DNA of 64,000 nt from Streptomyces sp. CB01881 (GTDB lineage: Bacteria > Actinomycetota > Actinomycetes > Streptomycetales > Streptomycetaceae): the NCBI RefSeq assembly GCF_002953255.1, contig NZ_CP026498.1, positions 8,604,904 to 8,668,903 of the forward strand, written 5' to 3'. Both the position numbers and the translations under genes were made by a program. A model generated the notes under the pieces. It did not search any database, was not told the origin of the DNA, and saw only the letters and a program-made list of their open reading frames with translations. This document shows, one piece after another, positions 26,712 through 35,366 of the stretch; the first letter of the stretch is position 1; every line of letters begins with the position of its first letter.

Positions 26712-27113
26712 TCAGCCCTCCCGGCCCGGCACCTCCCGGCCCCGCTCCTCCTGGTAGGCCAGCCGCAGCGCGGTCTCCACGGCCGCCAGGGCGTCCGCGA
26801 ACGGCACCCCGAGGCGCCGGGCCCTCCCGGCGTACTCGGCGGCGGCCGCGGCGGCCAGCCGGTGGCCCGTGTCGCCGACGGCGGCGATCAGGGTGCCGCG
26901 CCGGCCGTGGGTCTCCACCACCCCGTCGCCCTCCAGCTCCCGGTAGGCCTTGGCGACCGTCCCCGCCGCCAGCCCGAGCTGCTCGGCCAGGGCCCGGACG
27001 GTGGGCAGCCGCAGCCCGGTCGGCAGCTCACCACTGCGGGCCTGCTCGGCGATCTGGGACCGGATCTGCTCGAACGGGGGAGTGGCGGAGGCGGGGTCGA
27101 CGAACAGCTCCAC
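26712..27113 (-). CDS. GntR family regulator, YtrA-like short form
   Basis: This 133-residue regulator has an N-terminal GntR winged helix: FEQIRSQIAEQARSGEL, then LPTVRALAEQLGLAAGTVAKAYRELE, and the wing GVVETHGRRGT (residues 14-75). A short helical tail of about 55 residues follows. The lack of a large effector domain places it in the YtrA group, which often controls ABC transporters. GTG 27113 follows GGAGCCCCC. No transporter is adjacent, so its target is open. It lies behind the qcrB terminator on the same strand. Confidence 0.88.
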   Translation of the reverse strand: MELFVDPASATPPFEQIRSQIAEQARSGELPTGLRLPTVRALAEQLGLAAGTVAKAYRELEGDGVVETHGRRGTLIAAVGDTGHRLAAAAAAEYAGRARRLGVPFADALAAVETALRLAYQEERGREVPGREG

Positions 27114-27159
27114 GGGGGCTCCAGACGGTGGGGTGAGGGACGGGACGGATACGGCAAAG

Positions 27160-27205
27160 CCCGAGGGCCGCCGACCAGAACGGATTCTGGTCGGCGGCCC
27201 TCGGG
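27160..27205 (-). terminator. Terminator of ctaE-qcrCAB
   Basis: A perfect 21-bp stem (27160-27180 with 27185-27205, loop CGGA) lies 22 bases past the qcrB stop codon. Confidence 0.88.
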
Positions 27206-27227
27206 GTGACGCGGGGTGCGTACGGGA

Positions 27228-28889
27228 TCAGTGGTGGCCGTGGCCGCTGGTGATCTCGTGGTGCTCCTCGGCGGTCGGCTTGGGGATCTGGCTGCCCTCG
27301 CCGAAGTAGCCGCGGGAGAGCTTCGCCCGGGTGCGGGTGAGGACGCCGGCCTTGCGGGCCACGCCGTTCTCGTCCGTCTCGGACGGCAGCTCGAACGGCT
27401 GCTGCTGCTCGTGCGAGGTGAGCTTGTGCAGGTCGCCCTGCGGCAGCTGCGCGTGCACCTCGACGAACTCGCCGTGCGGCAGGCGCTTGATGACGCCGGT
27501 CTCGCGGCCGTGCAGCACCTTCTCCTTGTCACGGCGCTGGAGGCCGAGGCACCAGCGCTTGGTGATGATGAAGGTGAGAACCGGCACCACGAAGAAGCCG
27601 ACCCGGACGAAGTACGTGACGTCGTTGAGCGACAGGTGCAGGTGGGTCGCGAAGAGGTCGTTGCCACCGGCGACCAGCAGCACCAGGTACAGGCTGATCC
27701 AGGCGGCACCCAGCCCGGTGCGGACCGGGGCGTTGCGCGGGCGGTCCAGGATGTGGTGCTCGCGCTTGTCGCCGGTGATCCAGCCCTCGATGAAGGGGTA
27801 GGCGGCGATCGAGACCAGGATCAGCGGGAAGACCACCATCAGCGGGATGAAGACACCCAGGTTCAGGGTGTGGCCCCAGAGGCTGATCTCCCAGCCCGGC
27901 ATGATGCGGATCAGGCCCTCGGAGAAGCCCATGTACCAGTCCGGCTGGGCGTCCGTGGACACCTGGTCGGGGCGGTACGGGCCGTACGCCCAGATCGGGT
28001 TGATCGAGCAGACGGCCGAGATGACCGCGATCAGACCGAAGACCAGGAAGAAGAAGCCACCGGCCTTGGCCATGTAGACCGGCATCAGCGGCATGCCGAC
28101 GACGTTCTTCTCGGTCTTGCCCGGGCCCGCCCACTGGGTGTGCTTGTGGTAGAAGACCAGGATCAGGTGCGCGACCAGCAGGCCGAGCATGATGCCCGGG
28201 ATCAGCAGGACGTGGATGGTGAAGAACCGCGGCACGATGTCGTGGCCGGGGAACTCACCCCCGAACAGGAACATCTGGATGTAGGTGCCGATCAGCGGGG
28301 TCGCCAGGACGGCGCCCTCCATGAACCGGATGCCGGTGCCGGAGAGCAGGTCGTCGGGCAGCGAGTAGCCGAAGAAGCCGTCGAACATGCCCAGGACCAG
28401 CAGCAGGAAGCCGAAGACCCAGTTGATCTCACGCGGCTTGCGGAACGCGCCGGTGAAGAAGACGCGCAGCATGTGCACGAGCATCGCGGCCACGAAGACC
28501 AGCGCGGCCCAGTGGTGGATCTGACGGACCAGCAGACCGCCGCGGACCTCGAAGCTGATGTCCATCGTCGACGCGTACGCCTCGGACATCGGGATGCCCT
28601 TGAGCGGGACGTACGAGCCGTCGTAGATGACCTCGCCCATCGAGGGCTTGAAGAAGAGCGTCAGGTAGACGCCCGTCAGGATGATGATGACGAACGTGTA
28701 GAGGCAGATCTCGCCCAGCATGAAGGACCAGTGGTCCGGGAAGATCTTCCGCAGGTTGGCCTTGGCGAGGGAGTAGATCCCCAGCCGGCCGTCCGTCCAG
28801 TCAGCTGCCTGCTCCCACTTGTTGGCGGGCTTGGCGCGCGTGCTGGCCGGCTTGGAGGCACCGGAGGTGGTGCTGCTCGCGCTACTCAT
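27228..28889 (-). CDS. qcrB: Cytochrome bc1 complex cytochrome b subunit
   Basis: This 553-residue membrane protein oxidises menaquinol at the Qo site and carries both b hemes. Heme-ligand histidines are seen in RQIHHWAALVFVAAMLVHM and in FFTIHVLLIPG plus HLILVFYHKH. The Qo-site motif reads PDWY in the actinobacterial form (instead of PEWY). The C-terminal cytosolic extension of about 120 residues (GLQRRDKEKVL to the His-rich end) is typical of actinobacteria. The start overlaps the qcrA stop by 4 bases. It is the target of Q203-type inhibitors in mycobacteria. Confidence 0.96.
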   Translation of the reverse strand: MSSASSTTSGASKPASTRAKPANKWEQAADWTDGRLGIYSLAKANLRKIFPDHWSFMLGEICLYTFVIIILTGVYLTLFFKPSMGEVIYDGSYVPLKGIPMSEAYASTMDISFEVRGGLLVRQIHHWAALVFVAAMLVHMLRVFFTGAFRKPREINWVFGFLLLVLGMFDGFFGYSLPDDLLSGTGIRFMEGAVLATPLIGTYIQMFLFGGEFPGHDIVPRFFTIHVLLIPGIMLGLLVAHLILVFYHKHTQWAGPGKTEKNVVGMPLMPVYMAKAGGFFFLVFGLIAVISAVCSINPIWAYGPYRPDQVSTDAQPDWYMGFSEGLIRIMPGWEISLWGHTLNLGVFIPLMVVFPLILVSIAAYPFIEGWITGDKREHHILDRPRNAPVRTGLGAAWISLYLVLLVAGGNDLFATHLHLSLNDVTYFVRVGFFVVPVLTFIITKRWCLGLQRRDKEKVLHGRETGVIKRLPHGEFVEVHAQLPQGDLHKLTSHEQQQPFELPSETDENGVARKAGVLTRTRAKLSRGYFGEGSQIPKPTAEEHHEITSGHGHH

Positions 28890-29956
28890 CGAGCACGCTC
28901 CCAGTAGCTCGGGCCGACGGGCTCGTCGAAGTCGCCGTCGGCGACCAGGAAGCCCTTCTCGTCAGTGGTGATCTTCAGCTGCGGCAGCGGGTGGCCGGCC
29001 GGGCCGAAGATGACGCGCGCGCCGTCCGCCAGGTCGAAGGTCGACTGGTGGCAGGGGCAGAGCGCGTGGTGGGTCTGCTGCTCGTAGAGGCTGATCGGGC
29101 AGCCGACGTGGGTGCAGATCTTCGAGTAGGCGAGGATGCCCTCGAAGCCCAGCTCCGCGGACTTCTCGTCCTTGATGTCCTCCGGCGCGATGCGCACCAG
29201 CATCAGGGCGTCCTTGGCGATGCGCTGCTGGAAGTCCTCGTCGTGGGTGTGCAGGCCCTCCGGCATCGCGAAGGTCAGCGACCCCTGGATGATGTCCTCG
29301 GCCTTCATCGGCAGGTTGGTGTTCATGTTGATCAGCTGCAGCGGCTTGGCCGGGGTGGCCTCGATCCAGCCGGTGTGCTCCAGCTTGTCCTCGGGCAGCG
29401 GGCCCAGGTCGCGCAGCAGCACGACGCCGGAGAGCGGCACCAGGGCCATCGAGCCGATCAGCGTGTTGCGGATCATCTTGCGGCGGCCGAAGCCGGACTC
29501 GGCGGCACCGGTCTTGAACTGCTCGATGACGTCGTTGCGGACCTCGTCGTCGGCCTCGATCGGGTGGCGCTCGGCCGGGATCTCGTGGTCCGACATCAGG
29601 GTGCGGGCCCAGTGGACCGCGCCCGCGCCGATCATGAACAGCGCCACGCCCAGGGTCAGGCCCAGCGCGAAGTTCATCGCGCTGATGTGACCGAGCGGGA
29701 AGACGTAGATGATCTTGTCCGGGTCGATGGCCACGTAGGAGGCGATGAAGCCGACCGTGGCGAGCATCGAGACCACGAACATCAGCGAGACCTGGCGCTC
29801 CGCGCGCTTGGCGGCCCGCTCGTCGATGTCGGTGCGACGCGGTTCGTGGGCCGGCAGGCCCGGGTCGGCGAACGGATCGCCGTGGGCGGCCACCTCGTGG
29901 TGCCCGGCGGAGCCGTGCGACTCCGGGAGCTTCTCTTCTGACATGTCGTGGCTCAT
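28886..29956 (-). CDS. qcrA: Cytochrome bc1 complex Rieske iron-sulfur subunit
   Basis: This 356-residue subunit has three N-terminal membrane helices (residues about 58-78, 93-115 and 165-185), as is specific for actinobacteria, and a C-terminal Rieske 2Fe-2S domain. Both cluster motifs are complete: CTHVGCPI and CPCHQSTFD. An acidic His-rich N-terminus precedes the helices. It passes electrons from menaquinol to the diheme subunit. The start overlaps the qcrC stop by 4 bases (ATGA); a second ATG lies 4 codons in. Confidence 0.96.
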   Translation of the reverse strand: MSHDMSEEKLPESHGSAGHHEVAAHGDPFADPGLPAHEPRRTDIDERAAKRAERQVSLMFVVSMLATVGFIASYVAIDPDKIIYVFPLGHISAMNFALGLTLGVALFMIGAGAVHWARTLMSDHEIPAERHPIEADDEVRNDVIEQFKTGAAESGFGRRKMIRNTLIGSMALVPLSGVVLLRDLGPLPEDKLEHTGWIEATPAKPLQLINMNTNLPMKAEDIIQGSLTFAMPEGLHTHDEDFQQRIAKDALMLVRIAPEDIKDEKSAELGFEGILAYSKICTHVGCPISLYEQQTHHALCPCHQSTFDLADGARVIFGPAGHPLPQLKITTDEKGFLVADGDFDEPVGPSYWERAR

Positions 29957-30762
29957 GACTTCTTGGCCTTGGTGGTGTGGGCGGCGACCCAGATCGCGAC
30001 CGCGATGAGCACGCCGAGACCGAAGATCCAGCCGAACAGGCCCTCGGTCACCGGACCGAGGCTGCCGAGCGTGAGACCACCGGGGTTCGGCTCATCGTTG
30101 GTGGTGTGGCGGACGAAGGCCACGATCTGCTTCTTCTGCTCCTCGGGCATGGTGGTGTCCGGGAACGACGGCATGTTCTGCGGGCCGGTCTGCATGGCCT
30201 CGTAGATGTGCTTGGCGTCCACACCCTCCAGCGACGGGGCGTACTTGCCCTTGGTCAGGGCACCGCCCTGGCCGGCGAAGTTGTGGCACTGGGCGCAGTT
30301 GGTGCGGAACAGCTCGCCACCCTTGGACAGGTCCTCGGGGTTGGTCGAGGTGTACTGCTCCTCCCTCGGAGTCACCGGGCCGGGGCCGAGCGAGGCCACG
30401 AAGGCGGCGAGCTGGTCGATCTCCGCCTGCGAGTAGATGTTCTTCTTGCGCGGCACCTGGGCGCCGGGCTGCTGGGCCGGCATGCGGCCGGTGCCGACCT
30501 GGAAGTCGACCGCGGCGGAGCCGACGCCGACCAGGCTGGGGCCGTCGCTGCTGCCCTGGCCGTTCAGGCCGTGGCAGGAGGAGCAGCCCACGGCGAAGAG
30601 CTTCTTGCCCTCATCGATCGCGAGCGACTGCGCGGCGACGTCGGCCTGCGCCTTGTCGGCGGGCGCGAACGCGGCGTACAGCCCCCCGGTTGCCGCCAGG
30701 GCGAGAAGTAGGACGACCAGCGCCGCCAATGGGTGGCGCCGTCGTGCGGAGAGCTTTTTCAC
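29953..30762 (-). CDS. qcrC: Cytochrome bc1 complex diheme cytochrome c subunit
   Basis: This 269-residue subunit has two heme c sites, CSSCH (residues 60-64) and CAQCH (156-160). An N-terminal membrane anchor (residues 11-32) and a C-terminal helix (about 243-262) flank them. The diheme form replaces a separate soluble cytochrome c and links directly to the aa3 oxidase in the supercomplex. The start is GTG 30762 with only a weak ribosome site. It lies 185 bases after ctaE and overlaps qcrA by 4 bases. Confidence 0.95.
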   Translation of the reverse strand: MKKLSARRRHPLAALVVLLLALAATGGLYAAFAPADKAQADVAAQSLAIDEGKKLFAVGCSSCHGLNGQGSSDGPSLVGVGSAAVDFQVGTGRMPAQQPGAQVPRKKNIYSQAEIDQLAAFVASLGPGPVTPREEQYTSTNPEDLSKGGELFRTNCAQCHNFAGQGGALTKGKYAPSLEGVDAKHIYEAMQTGPQNMPSFPDTTMPEEQKKQIVAFVRHTTNDEPNPGGLTLGSLGPVTEGLFGWIFGLGVLIAVAIWVAAHTTKAKKS

Positions 30763-30947
30763 GGAATAACCCCGGTGTCAGGATCTGGTCGACTGGTGGG
30801 TGCACCCGGCGGCCGGTCTGGCCGGCACGAGGCTGCCTGTCTAGGGCTGCGCGCGCGGTCGGTCGGTGGGAGCGTCGGCACCGGCAAAGAGGCCCGTCGC
30901 CGGTGAGGGCGGGGGCCAAGCCGGTGGCCAGCGACCTGATCAGCTGG

Positions 30948-31568
30948 TTACTTGATCAGGTAGATGGTCGCGAACAGGCCGATCCACACGACGTCGACGA
31001 AGTGCCAGTAGTACGACACCACGATCGCGGCGGTGGCCTGCTCGTGAGTGAAGCGCTTGGCTGCGTACGTCCGTCCCAGGACCAGCAGGAAGGCGATCAG
31101 ACCACCCGTCACGTGCATACCGTGGAAACCGGTGGTGAGGTAGAACACCGTGCCGTACGGGTCGGAGGACAGCGAGAGGCCGTCCTTCTTGACCAGCTCG
31201 GTGTACTCGAAGATCTGGCCGCCGATGAAGATCGCGCCCATCACGAACGTGATGACGAACCACGAGCGGAGCTTCTTCACGTCCCCGCGCTCGGCGGCGA
31301 AGACGCCGAGCTGGCAGGTGAGCGAGGAGAGCACCAGGATCGTGGTGTTGACCGAGGAGAAGGGCACGTTGAGGGCGTGCGCCTTCTCGCTCCAGAACTC
31401 GGCTCCCTTGACGGAGCGGAGCGTGAAGTACATCGCGAAGAGGGCCGCGAAGAACATCAACTCGGAACTGAGCCAGACGATCGTTCCGACGCTGACCATG
31501 TTCGGCCGGTTGACCGATCCGTGCGCGTGCCCGGTTTCTACTGCTGTTGCTGTCGCCACGACGGACAT
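30948..31568 (-). CDS. ctaE: Cytochrome c oxidase subunit III
   Basis: This 206-residue membrane protein has five hydrophobic helices, the short actinobacterial form. Typical motifs are SSELMFFAALFAMYF, TTGFHGMHVTGGL and SYYWHFVDVVWIGLF. It assists the aa3 oxidase. ATG 31568 has AAGGGA upstream. It is first of the conserved ctaE-qcrC-qcrA-qcrB unit, so the oxidase subunits are split between two operons on opposite strands about 5.7 kb apart. Confidence 0.95.
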   Translation of the reverse strand: MSVVATATAVETGHAHGSVNRPNMVSVGTIVWLSSELMFFAALFAMYFTLRSVKGAEFWSEKAHALNVPFSSVNTTILVLSSLTCQLGVFAAERGDVKKLRSWFVITFVMGAIFIGGQIFEYTELVKKDGLSLSSDPYGTVFYLTTGFHGMHVTGGLIAFLLVLGRTYAAKRFTHEQATAAIVVSYYWHFVDVVWIGLFATIYLIK

Positions 31569-31973
31569 TATGTCGGTCCCTTATTCCGTCTTCACGCCGG
31601 GGGGTGTCCCTCGGAGTGTCCGGTGCGTGCGGTATGCCCCAGTGGGACCCGACGGGGCGTCCGGACGGGGGCTGAGCAGCGGCGTGTCCCTTTTCTGACG
31701 GTTCCTCGAAGGCCCCTCCGACCCCCTTGCCCAGCGTGTCGCTGCACGGCCGCCGGGGCCGCCGGGGCCGCGGGGGGTAAGGGGACCGGCTGTTCCGTCG
31801 GCCGTACGGGTGGACTGCACCGTCGGGGGTGACGCGACGTCCTCCGGGCGGGTGAGTCCTGGGCGCGGCGGCTTGAGAACGATCGCGCGGGAGGGCCTCG
31901 GCGGCCGGTGATCGGGAGTAGCATCCGGTGCAGGCGAACGTGGTCCGGATCACACTTTGAGGGAGCAGGGCCC
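31569..31973. other. 405-bp divergent region, ctaE / receiver-like gene
   Basis: I see no gene. It must contain the promoters of ctaE (minus) and of the receiver-like gene (plus). A CTTTTCTG patch near 31690 and GTGTCC repeats near 31606-31622 are the only notable low-GC or repeated features; none matches an operator I know. Confidence 0.4.
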
Positions 31974-32399
31974 ATGGCGTACACGACCGACGAGACGCTG
32001 ACCGTTCTCGTTTACAGCCACGACCGCAACACGCGCGAGCAGGTGCAGACGGCGCTCGGCCGCCGGCCCGCCGCAGATCTGCCGGAACTGACCTACCTGG
32101 AGTGCGCGACGACCCCCGCGGTGCTGAAGGCACTGGAGAAGGGGGGCGTGGACCTCTGCGTGCTGGACGGTGAGGCGGTGCCGGCCGGCGGGCTGGGACT
32201 CGGACGGCAGCTGAAGGACGAGATCTACGGCTGCCCGCCGGTGCTGGTGCTGATCGGCCGGCCGCAGGACTCCTGGCTGGCCGCCTGGAGCCGGGCCGAT
32301 GCGGCGATCTCCCGCCCGGTGGACCCGGTGGCGCTGGCCGAGGCCGCCGCCACCCTGCTCCGGGCCCGGCTGGCGAAGCGGGCGCCGGCCACGCGGTAG
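31974..32399 (+). CDS. Stand-alone receiver-like protein, atypical
   Basis: This 141-residue single-domain protein has the CheY-like fold order: TVLVYSHDRNTREQV at the N-terminus, VDLCVLDGEAVPAGG with an Asp where the phospho-acceptor sits, and AAISRPVDPVALAEA near the end. The usual N-terminal acidic pair is missing (SHD), and the conserved Lys before Pro is Arg (SRPVDP), so phosphotransfer is doubtful. It has no output domain. ATG 31974 has GGAG upstream. It is a single gene near trpD; its role is unknown. Confidence 0.72.
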   Translation: MAYTTDETLTVLVYSHDRNTREQVQTALGRRPAADLPELTYLECATTPAVLKALEKGGVDLCVLDGEAVPAGGLGLGRQLKDEIYGCPPVLVLIGRPQDSWLAAWSRADAAISRPVDPVALAEAAATLLRARLAKRAPATR

Positions 32400-32571
32400 C
32401 AACGGCCGCCCCGCCGGCTCCGGCCACCCGTAAGAGGGGGCGCGGCACGGCGCGCATCTCACCAGGAGAGAAGAAGGGTCGCGGCGGGACGGCGGTGTCC
32501 CGCCGCTCGATAGGCTGGCTCCAACCCTACGGAGATCCCTTTCCGGGAAGCGACGAGAGCTGGAGTCAGCC

Positions 32572-33648
32572 ATGGTGAACGTGAACCCTGCGAACGGCGG
32601 CAAGGACCCCGTGCAGGTGGTCCGCACCTGGCCGGACATCCTGTCCGCACTGCTGCGGGGCGAGGACCTGGCCCAGGCGGACGCCGCCTGGGCGATGGAC
32701 CGGATCATGAGCGGTGAGGCCTCCCCGGCCCAGGTGGCCGGCTTCATGGTCGCGCTGCGGGCCAAGGGCGAGACGGTCGGCGAGATCGCCGGTCTGGTGG
32801 ACGCGATGTACGCCCACGCCGAGCCGCTCTCCATCCCCGGCCCGGCGGTGGACGTCGTCGGCACCGGCGGCGACCGCGCCAAGACCGTCAACATCTCGAC
32901 CATGTCGGCGATCGTCGCGGCGGCGGCCGGCGCCAAGGTGGTCAAGCACGGCAACCGGGCCGCCTCCTCGGCGAGCGGCTCCTCCGACGTGCTGGAGAAG
33001 CTGGGCATCGCCCTCGACCTGTCCGCCCGGCGGGTCGCCGAGGTGGCCGAGGAGATCGGGCTCACCTTCTGTTCCGCCGCCATGTTCCACCCGTCGATGC
33101 GGCACGCCGCGACGGCCCGGCGCGACCTCGGGGTGCCGACCGCGTTCAACATCCTCGGTCCGCTGACCAACCCCGCCAGGGTGACGGCCCACGCGATCGG
33201 CTGCTTCGACACCCGGCTGGCCGCTCTGATCGCCGGCGTGCTGGCCCGGCGCGGCTCCAGCGCGCTGGTCTTCCGCGGCGACGACGGCCTCGACGAGCTG
33301 ACCATCACCACCACCTCGCGGGTCTGGATCGTGCGCGGCGGCGAGGTCACCGAGACCACCTTCGACCCGCGCGAGCTCGGCATCGAGCTGGTCGGCATCG
33401 AGGCGCTGCGCGGGGCGGACCCGGCGTACAACGCGGACGTCGCCCGCCGGCTGCTGGCCGGGGAGCGCGGGCCGGTGCGGGACGCCGTCCTGCTGAACAC
33501 GGCGGCGGCGCTGGTGGCGCTGGAGCTCACCGACGCGCCGCTCACCGGGCAGCTGGCGGCGGGCATGGAGCGGGCCGCGGCGGCCGTCGACTCGGGCGCC
33601 GCGCTGGAGCTGCTCAAGCGCTGGTCGGAGGCGACCGGCAGGGCCTGA
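32572..33648 (+). CDS. trpD: Anthranilate phosphoribosyltransferase
   Basis: This 358-residue enzyme joins anthranilate to PRPP, the second committed step of tryptophan synthesis. It has the helical N-terminal domain and the motifs VDVVGTGGDRAKTVNIST (PRPP site), VKHGNRAASSASGS and FNILGPLTNPA. ATG 32572 has GGAG 6 bases upstream. It stands alone here; the fused anthranilate synthase lies about 24 kb away in the same window. The M. tuberculosis trpD also neighbours ctaE-qcrCAB. Confidence 0.95.
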   Translation: MVNVNPANGGKDPVQVVRTWPDILSALLRGEDLAQADAAWAMDRIMSGEASPAQVAGFMVALRAKGETVGEIAGLVDAMYAHAEPLSIPGPAVDVVGTGGDRAKTVNISTMSAIVAAAAGAKVVKHGNRAASSASGSSDVLEKLGIALDLSARRVAEVAEEIGLTFCSAAMFHPSMRHAATARRDLGVPTAFNILGPLTNPARVTAHAIGCFDTRLAALIAGVLARRGSSALVFRGDDGLDELTITTTSRVWIVRGGEVTETTFDPRELGIELVGIEALRGADPAYNADVARRLLAGERGPVRDAVLLNTAAALVALELTDAPLTGQLAAGMERAAAAVDSGAALELLKRWSEATGRA

Positions 33649-33661
33649 GGGATCGTCGGGT

Positions 33662-33685
33662 CCCGCGGGAGGCTGCTCCCGCGGG
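33662..33685 (+). terminator. Terminator of trpD
   Basis: A perfect 10-bp stem (CCCGCGGGAG/CTCCCGCGGG, loop GCTG) lies 13 bases after the stop and is extended by GGG/CCC with a bulge. Confidence 0.72.
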
Positions 33686-33743
33686 CCCCTTCGCGCGCTC
33701 CCGGCGCCCGGGGGGCGCCGGTGTCCGGATGGTGGAACCCTGT

Positions 33744-33772
33744 TTGACCACCCGACGGACGCGACCTAGAGT
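33744..33772 (+). promoter_or_regulatory. Promoter of the SAM-riboswitch gene
   Basis: TTGACC (33744-33749) and TAGAGT (33767-33772) are spaced by 17 bases, a good vegetative promoter. Transcription would start near 33779, right where the riboswitch begins. Confidence 0.75.
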
Positions 33773-33780
33773 CATCGGCA

Positions 33781-33899
33781 GGTCATGAGTGACAGCGCCA
33801 AGCCCCAGCTTGCTGTCCGGCAACCCTCCGTCCGTGGCGGGGTGCCCTGGGTGAGGACCGGGTCCCGCGGCAATCCGTCCGCGTGACAAGCGCGGACGC
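33781..33899 (+). ncRNA. SAM-IV riboswitch
   Basis: The leader matches the SAM-IV class of S-adenosylmethionine riboswitches of actinobacteria. GGTC (33781-33784) pairs with GACC (33856-33859) as P1. GACAGC/GCTGTC form P2 around the CAAGCCCCAGCTTG segment. GGCAACCCTCC and the GGGGTGCCC strand form the core, and GTCCGCG/CGCGGAC form a downstream stem with pseudoknot potential. Downstream, ACTCC..GGGG (33912-33921) can pair with CCCC..GGAGT (33928-33940), hiding the ribosome site of the next gene. Ligand-gated translation is therefore likely. The class call is from recalled consensus, not from a model search. Confidence 0.82.
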
Positions 33900-33948
33900 C
33901 GGTTGACACGCACTCCCGGGGTCCTTTCCCCAGAAGGAGTGCATCCTC

Positions 33949-35325
33949 ATGTCCCTCGCCACCGAGATCTGCGCCCCCCTCGCCGTCCTGGGCCACGACG
34001 TCCAGGTCCCGCTCGCCAGCGGCGAGAAGGTCGGCTACGCGGCCCTCGACTACGCCGCCAGCTCCCCGGCGCTCCAGCGGGTCTGGGACGACGTCGCCGC
34101 CTACGCCCCCTACTACGGCAGCGTGCACCGCGGCGCCGGCTACCTCTCGCAGCTCTCCACCGACCTGTTCGAGCAGAGCCGCCGCACCGTCGCCGACTTC
34201 CTCGACCTGCGCGAGGGCGACCAGGTGCTCTTCACCCGGGCCACCACCGACTCGCTGAACCTGCTGGCCGGCGCCGTCCCGGTCGGCACCCGGGTCTTCG
34301 CCTTCGAGACCGAGCACCACGCCTCGCTGCTGCCCTGGGCGCACGCCGGGCTGGACGTCACCTACCTGCGCGCCCCGCGCTCGCGGGCGGAGGCCGTCGC
34401 CGCCCTGGACGCCGCGCTCGCCGGAGCCCCCGAGGGCCCCAAGCTGCTCTGCGTCACCGGCGCCTCCAACGTCACCGGTGAGCTCTGGCCGGTCGCCGAG
34501 CTGACCGCGGCCGCCCACCGCCACGGCGCCCGGGTGGTGCTGGACGCCGCCCAGCTCGCCCCGCACCACCGGGTCTCGGTGCGCGAGCTGGACGTGGACT
34601 GGATCGCCTTCTCCGGGCACAAGATCTACGCGCCCTTCGGCGCCGGGGTGCTGGCCGGGCGCGCCGACTGGCTGGACGCGGCCGAGCCGTACCTGGCCGG
34701 TGGCGGCGCCACCCGTACGGTGGCCCGGGAGACCGACGGCTCGGTGGCCGTCCAGTGGCACACCGGCCCGGCGCGGCACGAGGCCGGCTCGCCGAACGTG
34801 ATCGGGGCCTACGCCGTCGCCTCGGCCTGCCGGGCGCTGGCCGAGGCCGGCTTCGAAGCGCTGGAGGCCCGCGAGCAGCAGCTGATCGCGCGGCTGAAGG
34901 CCGGCCTGGCGGAGGTCCCGCAGGTCAAGGTGCTGAACCTGTTCGGCGCCGACTCCGCCCGGGTGGGCGTGCTCTCCTTCGTCGTCCAGGGCTGGAACAG
35001 CTCGCACTTCTCGGCCGCGCTCTCCGCCGAGTACGGCATCGGGGTGCGCGACGGCCTGTTCTGCGCGCACCCGCTGGTGCGGACCCTGCTCGGCGAGGAA
35101 TCCGGCGTTGCTCCCGGTCCGGTCTCTGCGTGCGGTGCGCCCGAGCCGTCGCTGCCGGGCGAGCGGAGCCTGAACGCGATCCGGGTCAGCTTCGGCGCCG
35201 GCACCCCGGACGAGCACATCGAGCGCTTCCTGACCGCCGTCCGCGAGCTGGTCACCGACGGCGCGGCCTGGAACTACCGCAACGAGGGCGGCCGGTGCGT
35301 CGTGGACACCCGCCGGGAGGGCTGA
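33949..35325 (+). CDS. Class V aminotransferase-fold enzyme under SAM control
   Basis: This 458-residue PLP enzyme has the class V (SufS/NifS-like) fold. The N-terminal YAASSPALQRVWDDV is like the desulfurase start. ETEHHASLLPW holds the PLP-stacking His, VVLDAAQLAPH the Asp, and FSGHKIYAPFGAGVL the Schiff-base lysine. A Cys is seen in RDGLFCAHPLVR. Its leader carries a SAM-IV riboswitch, so it should be repressed when SAM is plentiful. This suggests a role in sulfur or methionine/cysteine metabolism rather than general Fe-S assembly. ATG 33949 has AAGGAG 9 bases upstream within the switching hairpin. The reaction is not known. Confidence 0.85.
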   Translation: MSLATEICAPLAVLGHDVQVPLASGEKVGYAALDYAASSPALQRVWDDVAAYAPYYGSVHRGAGYLSQLSTDLFEQSRRTVADFLDLREGDQVLFTRATTDSLNLLAGAVPVGTRVFAFETEHHASLLPWAHAGLDVTYLRAPRSRAEAVAALDAALAGAPEGPKLLCVTGASNVTGELWPVAELTAAAHRHGARVVLDAAQLAPHHRVSVRELDVDWIAFSGHKIYAPFGAGVLAGRADWLDAAEPYLAGGGATRTVARETDGSVAVQWHTGPARHEAGSPNVIGAYAVASACRALAEAGFEALEAREQQLIARLKAGLAEVPQVKVLNLFGADSARVGVLSFVVQGWNSSHFSAALSAEYGIGVRDGLFCAHPLVRTLLGEESGVAPGPVSACGAPEPSLPGERSLNAIRVSFGAGTPDEHIERFLTAVRELVTDGAAWNYRNEGGRCVVDTRREG

Positions 35326-35366
35326 GCACCCGCCGGGAGGGCCGGGCCCTGCCTGCCGGCCGGGTC

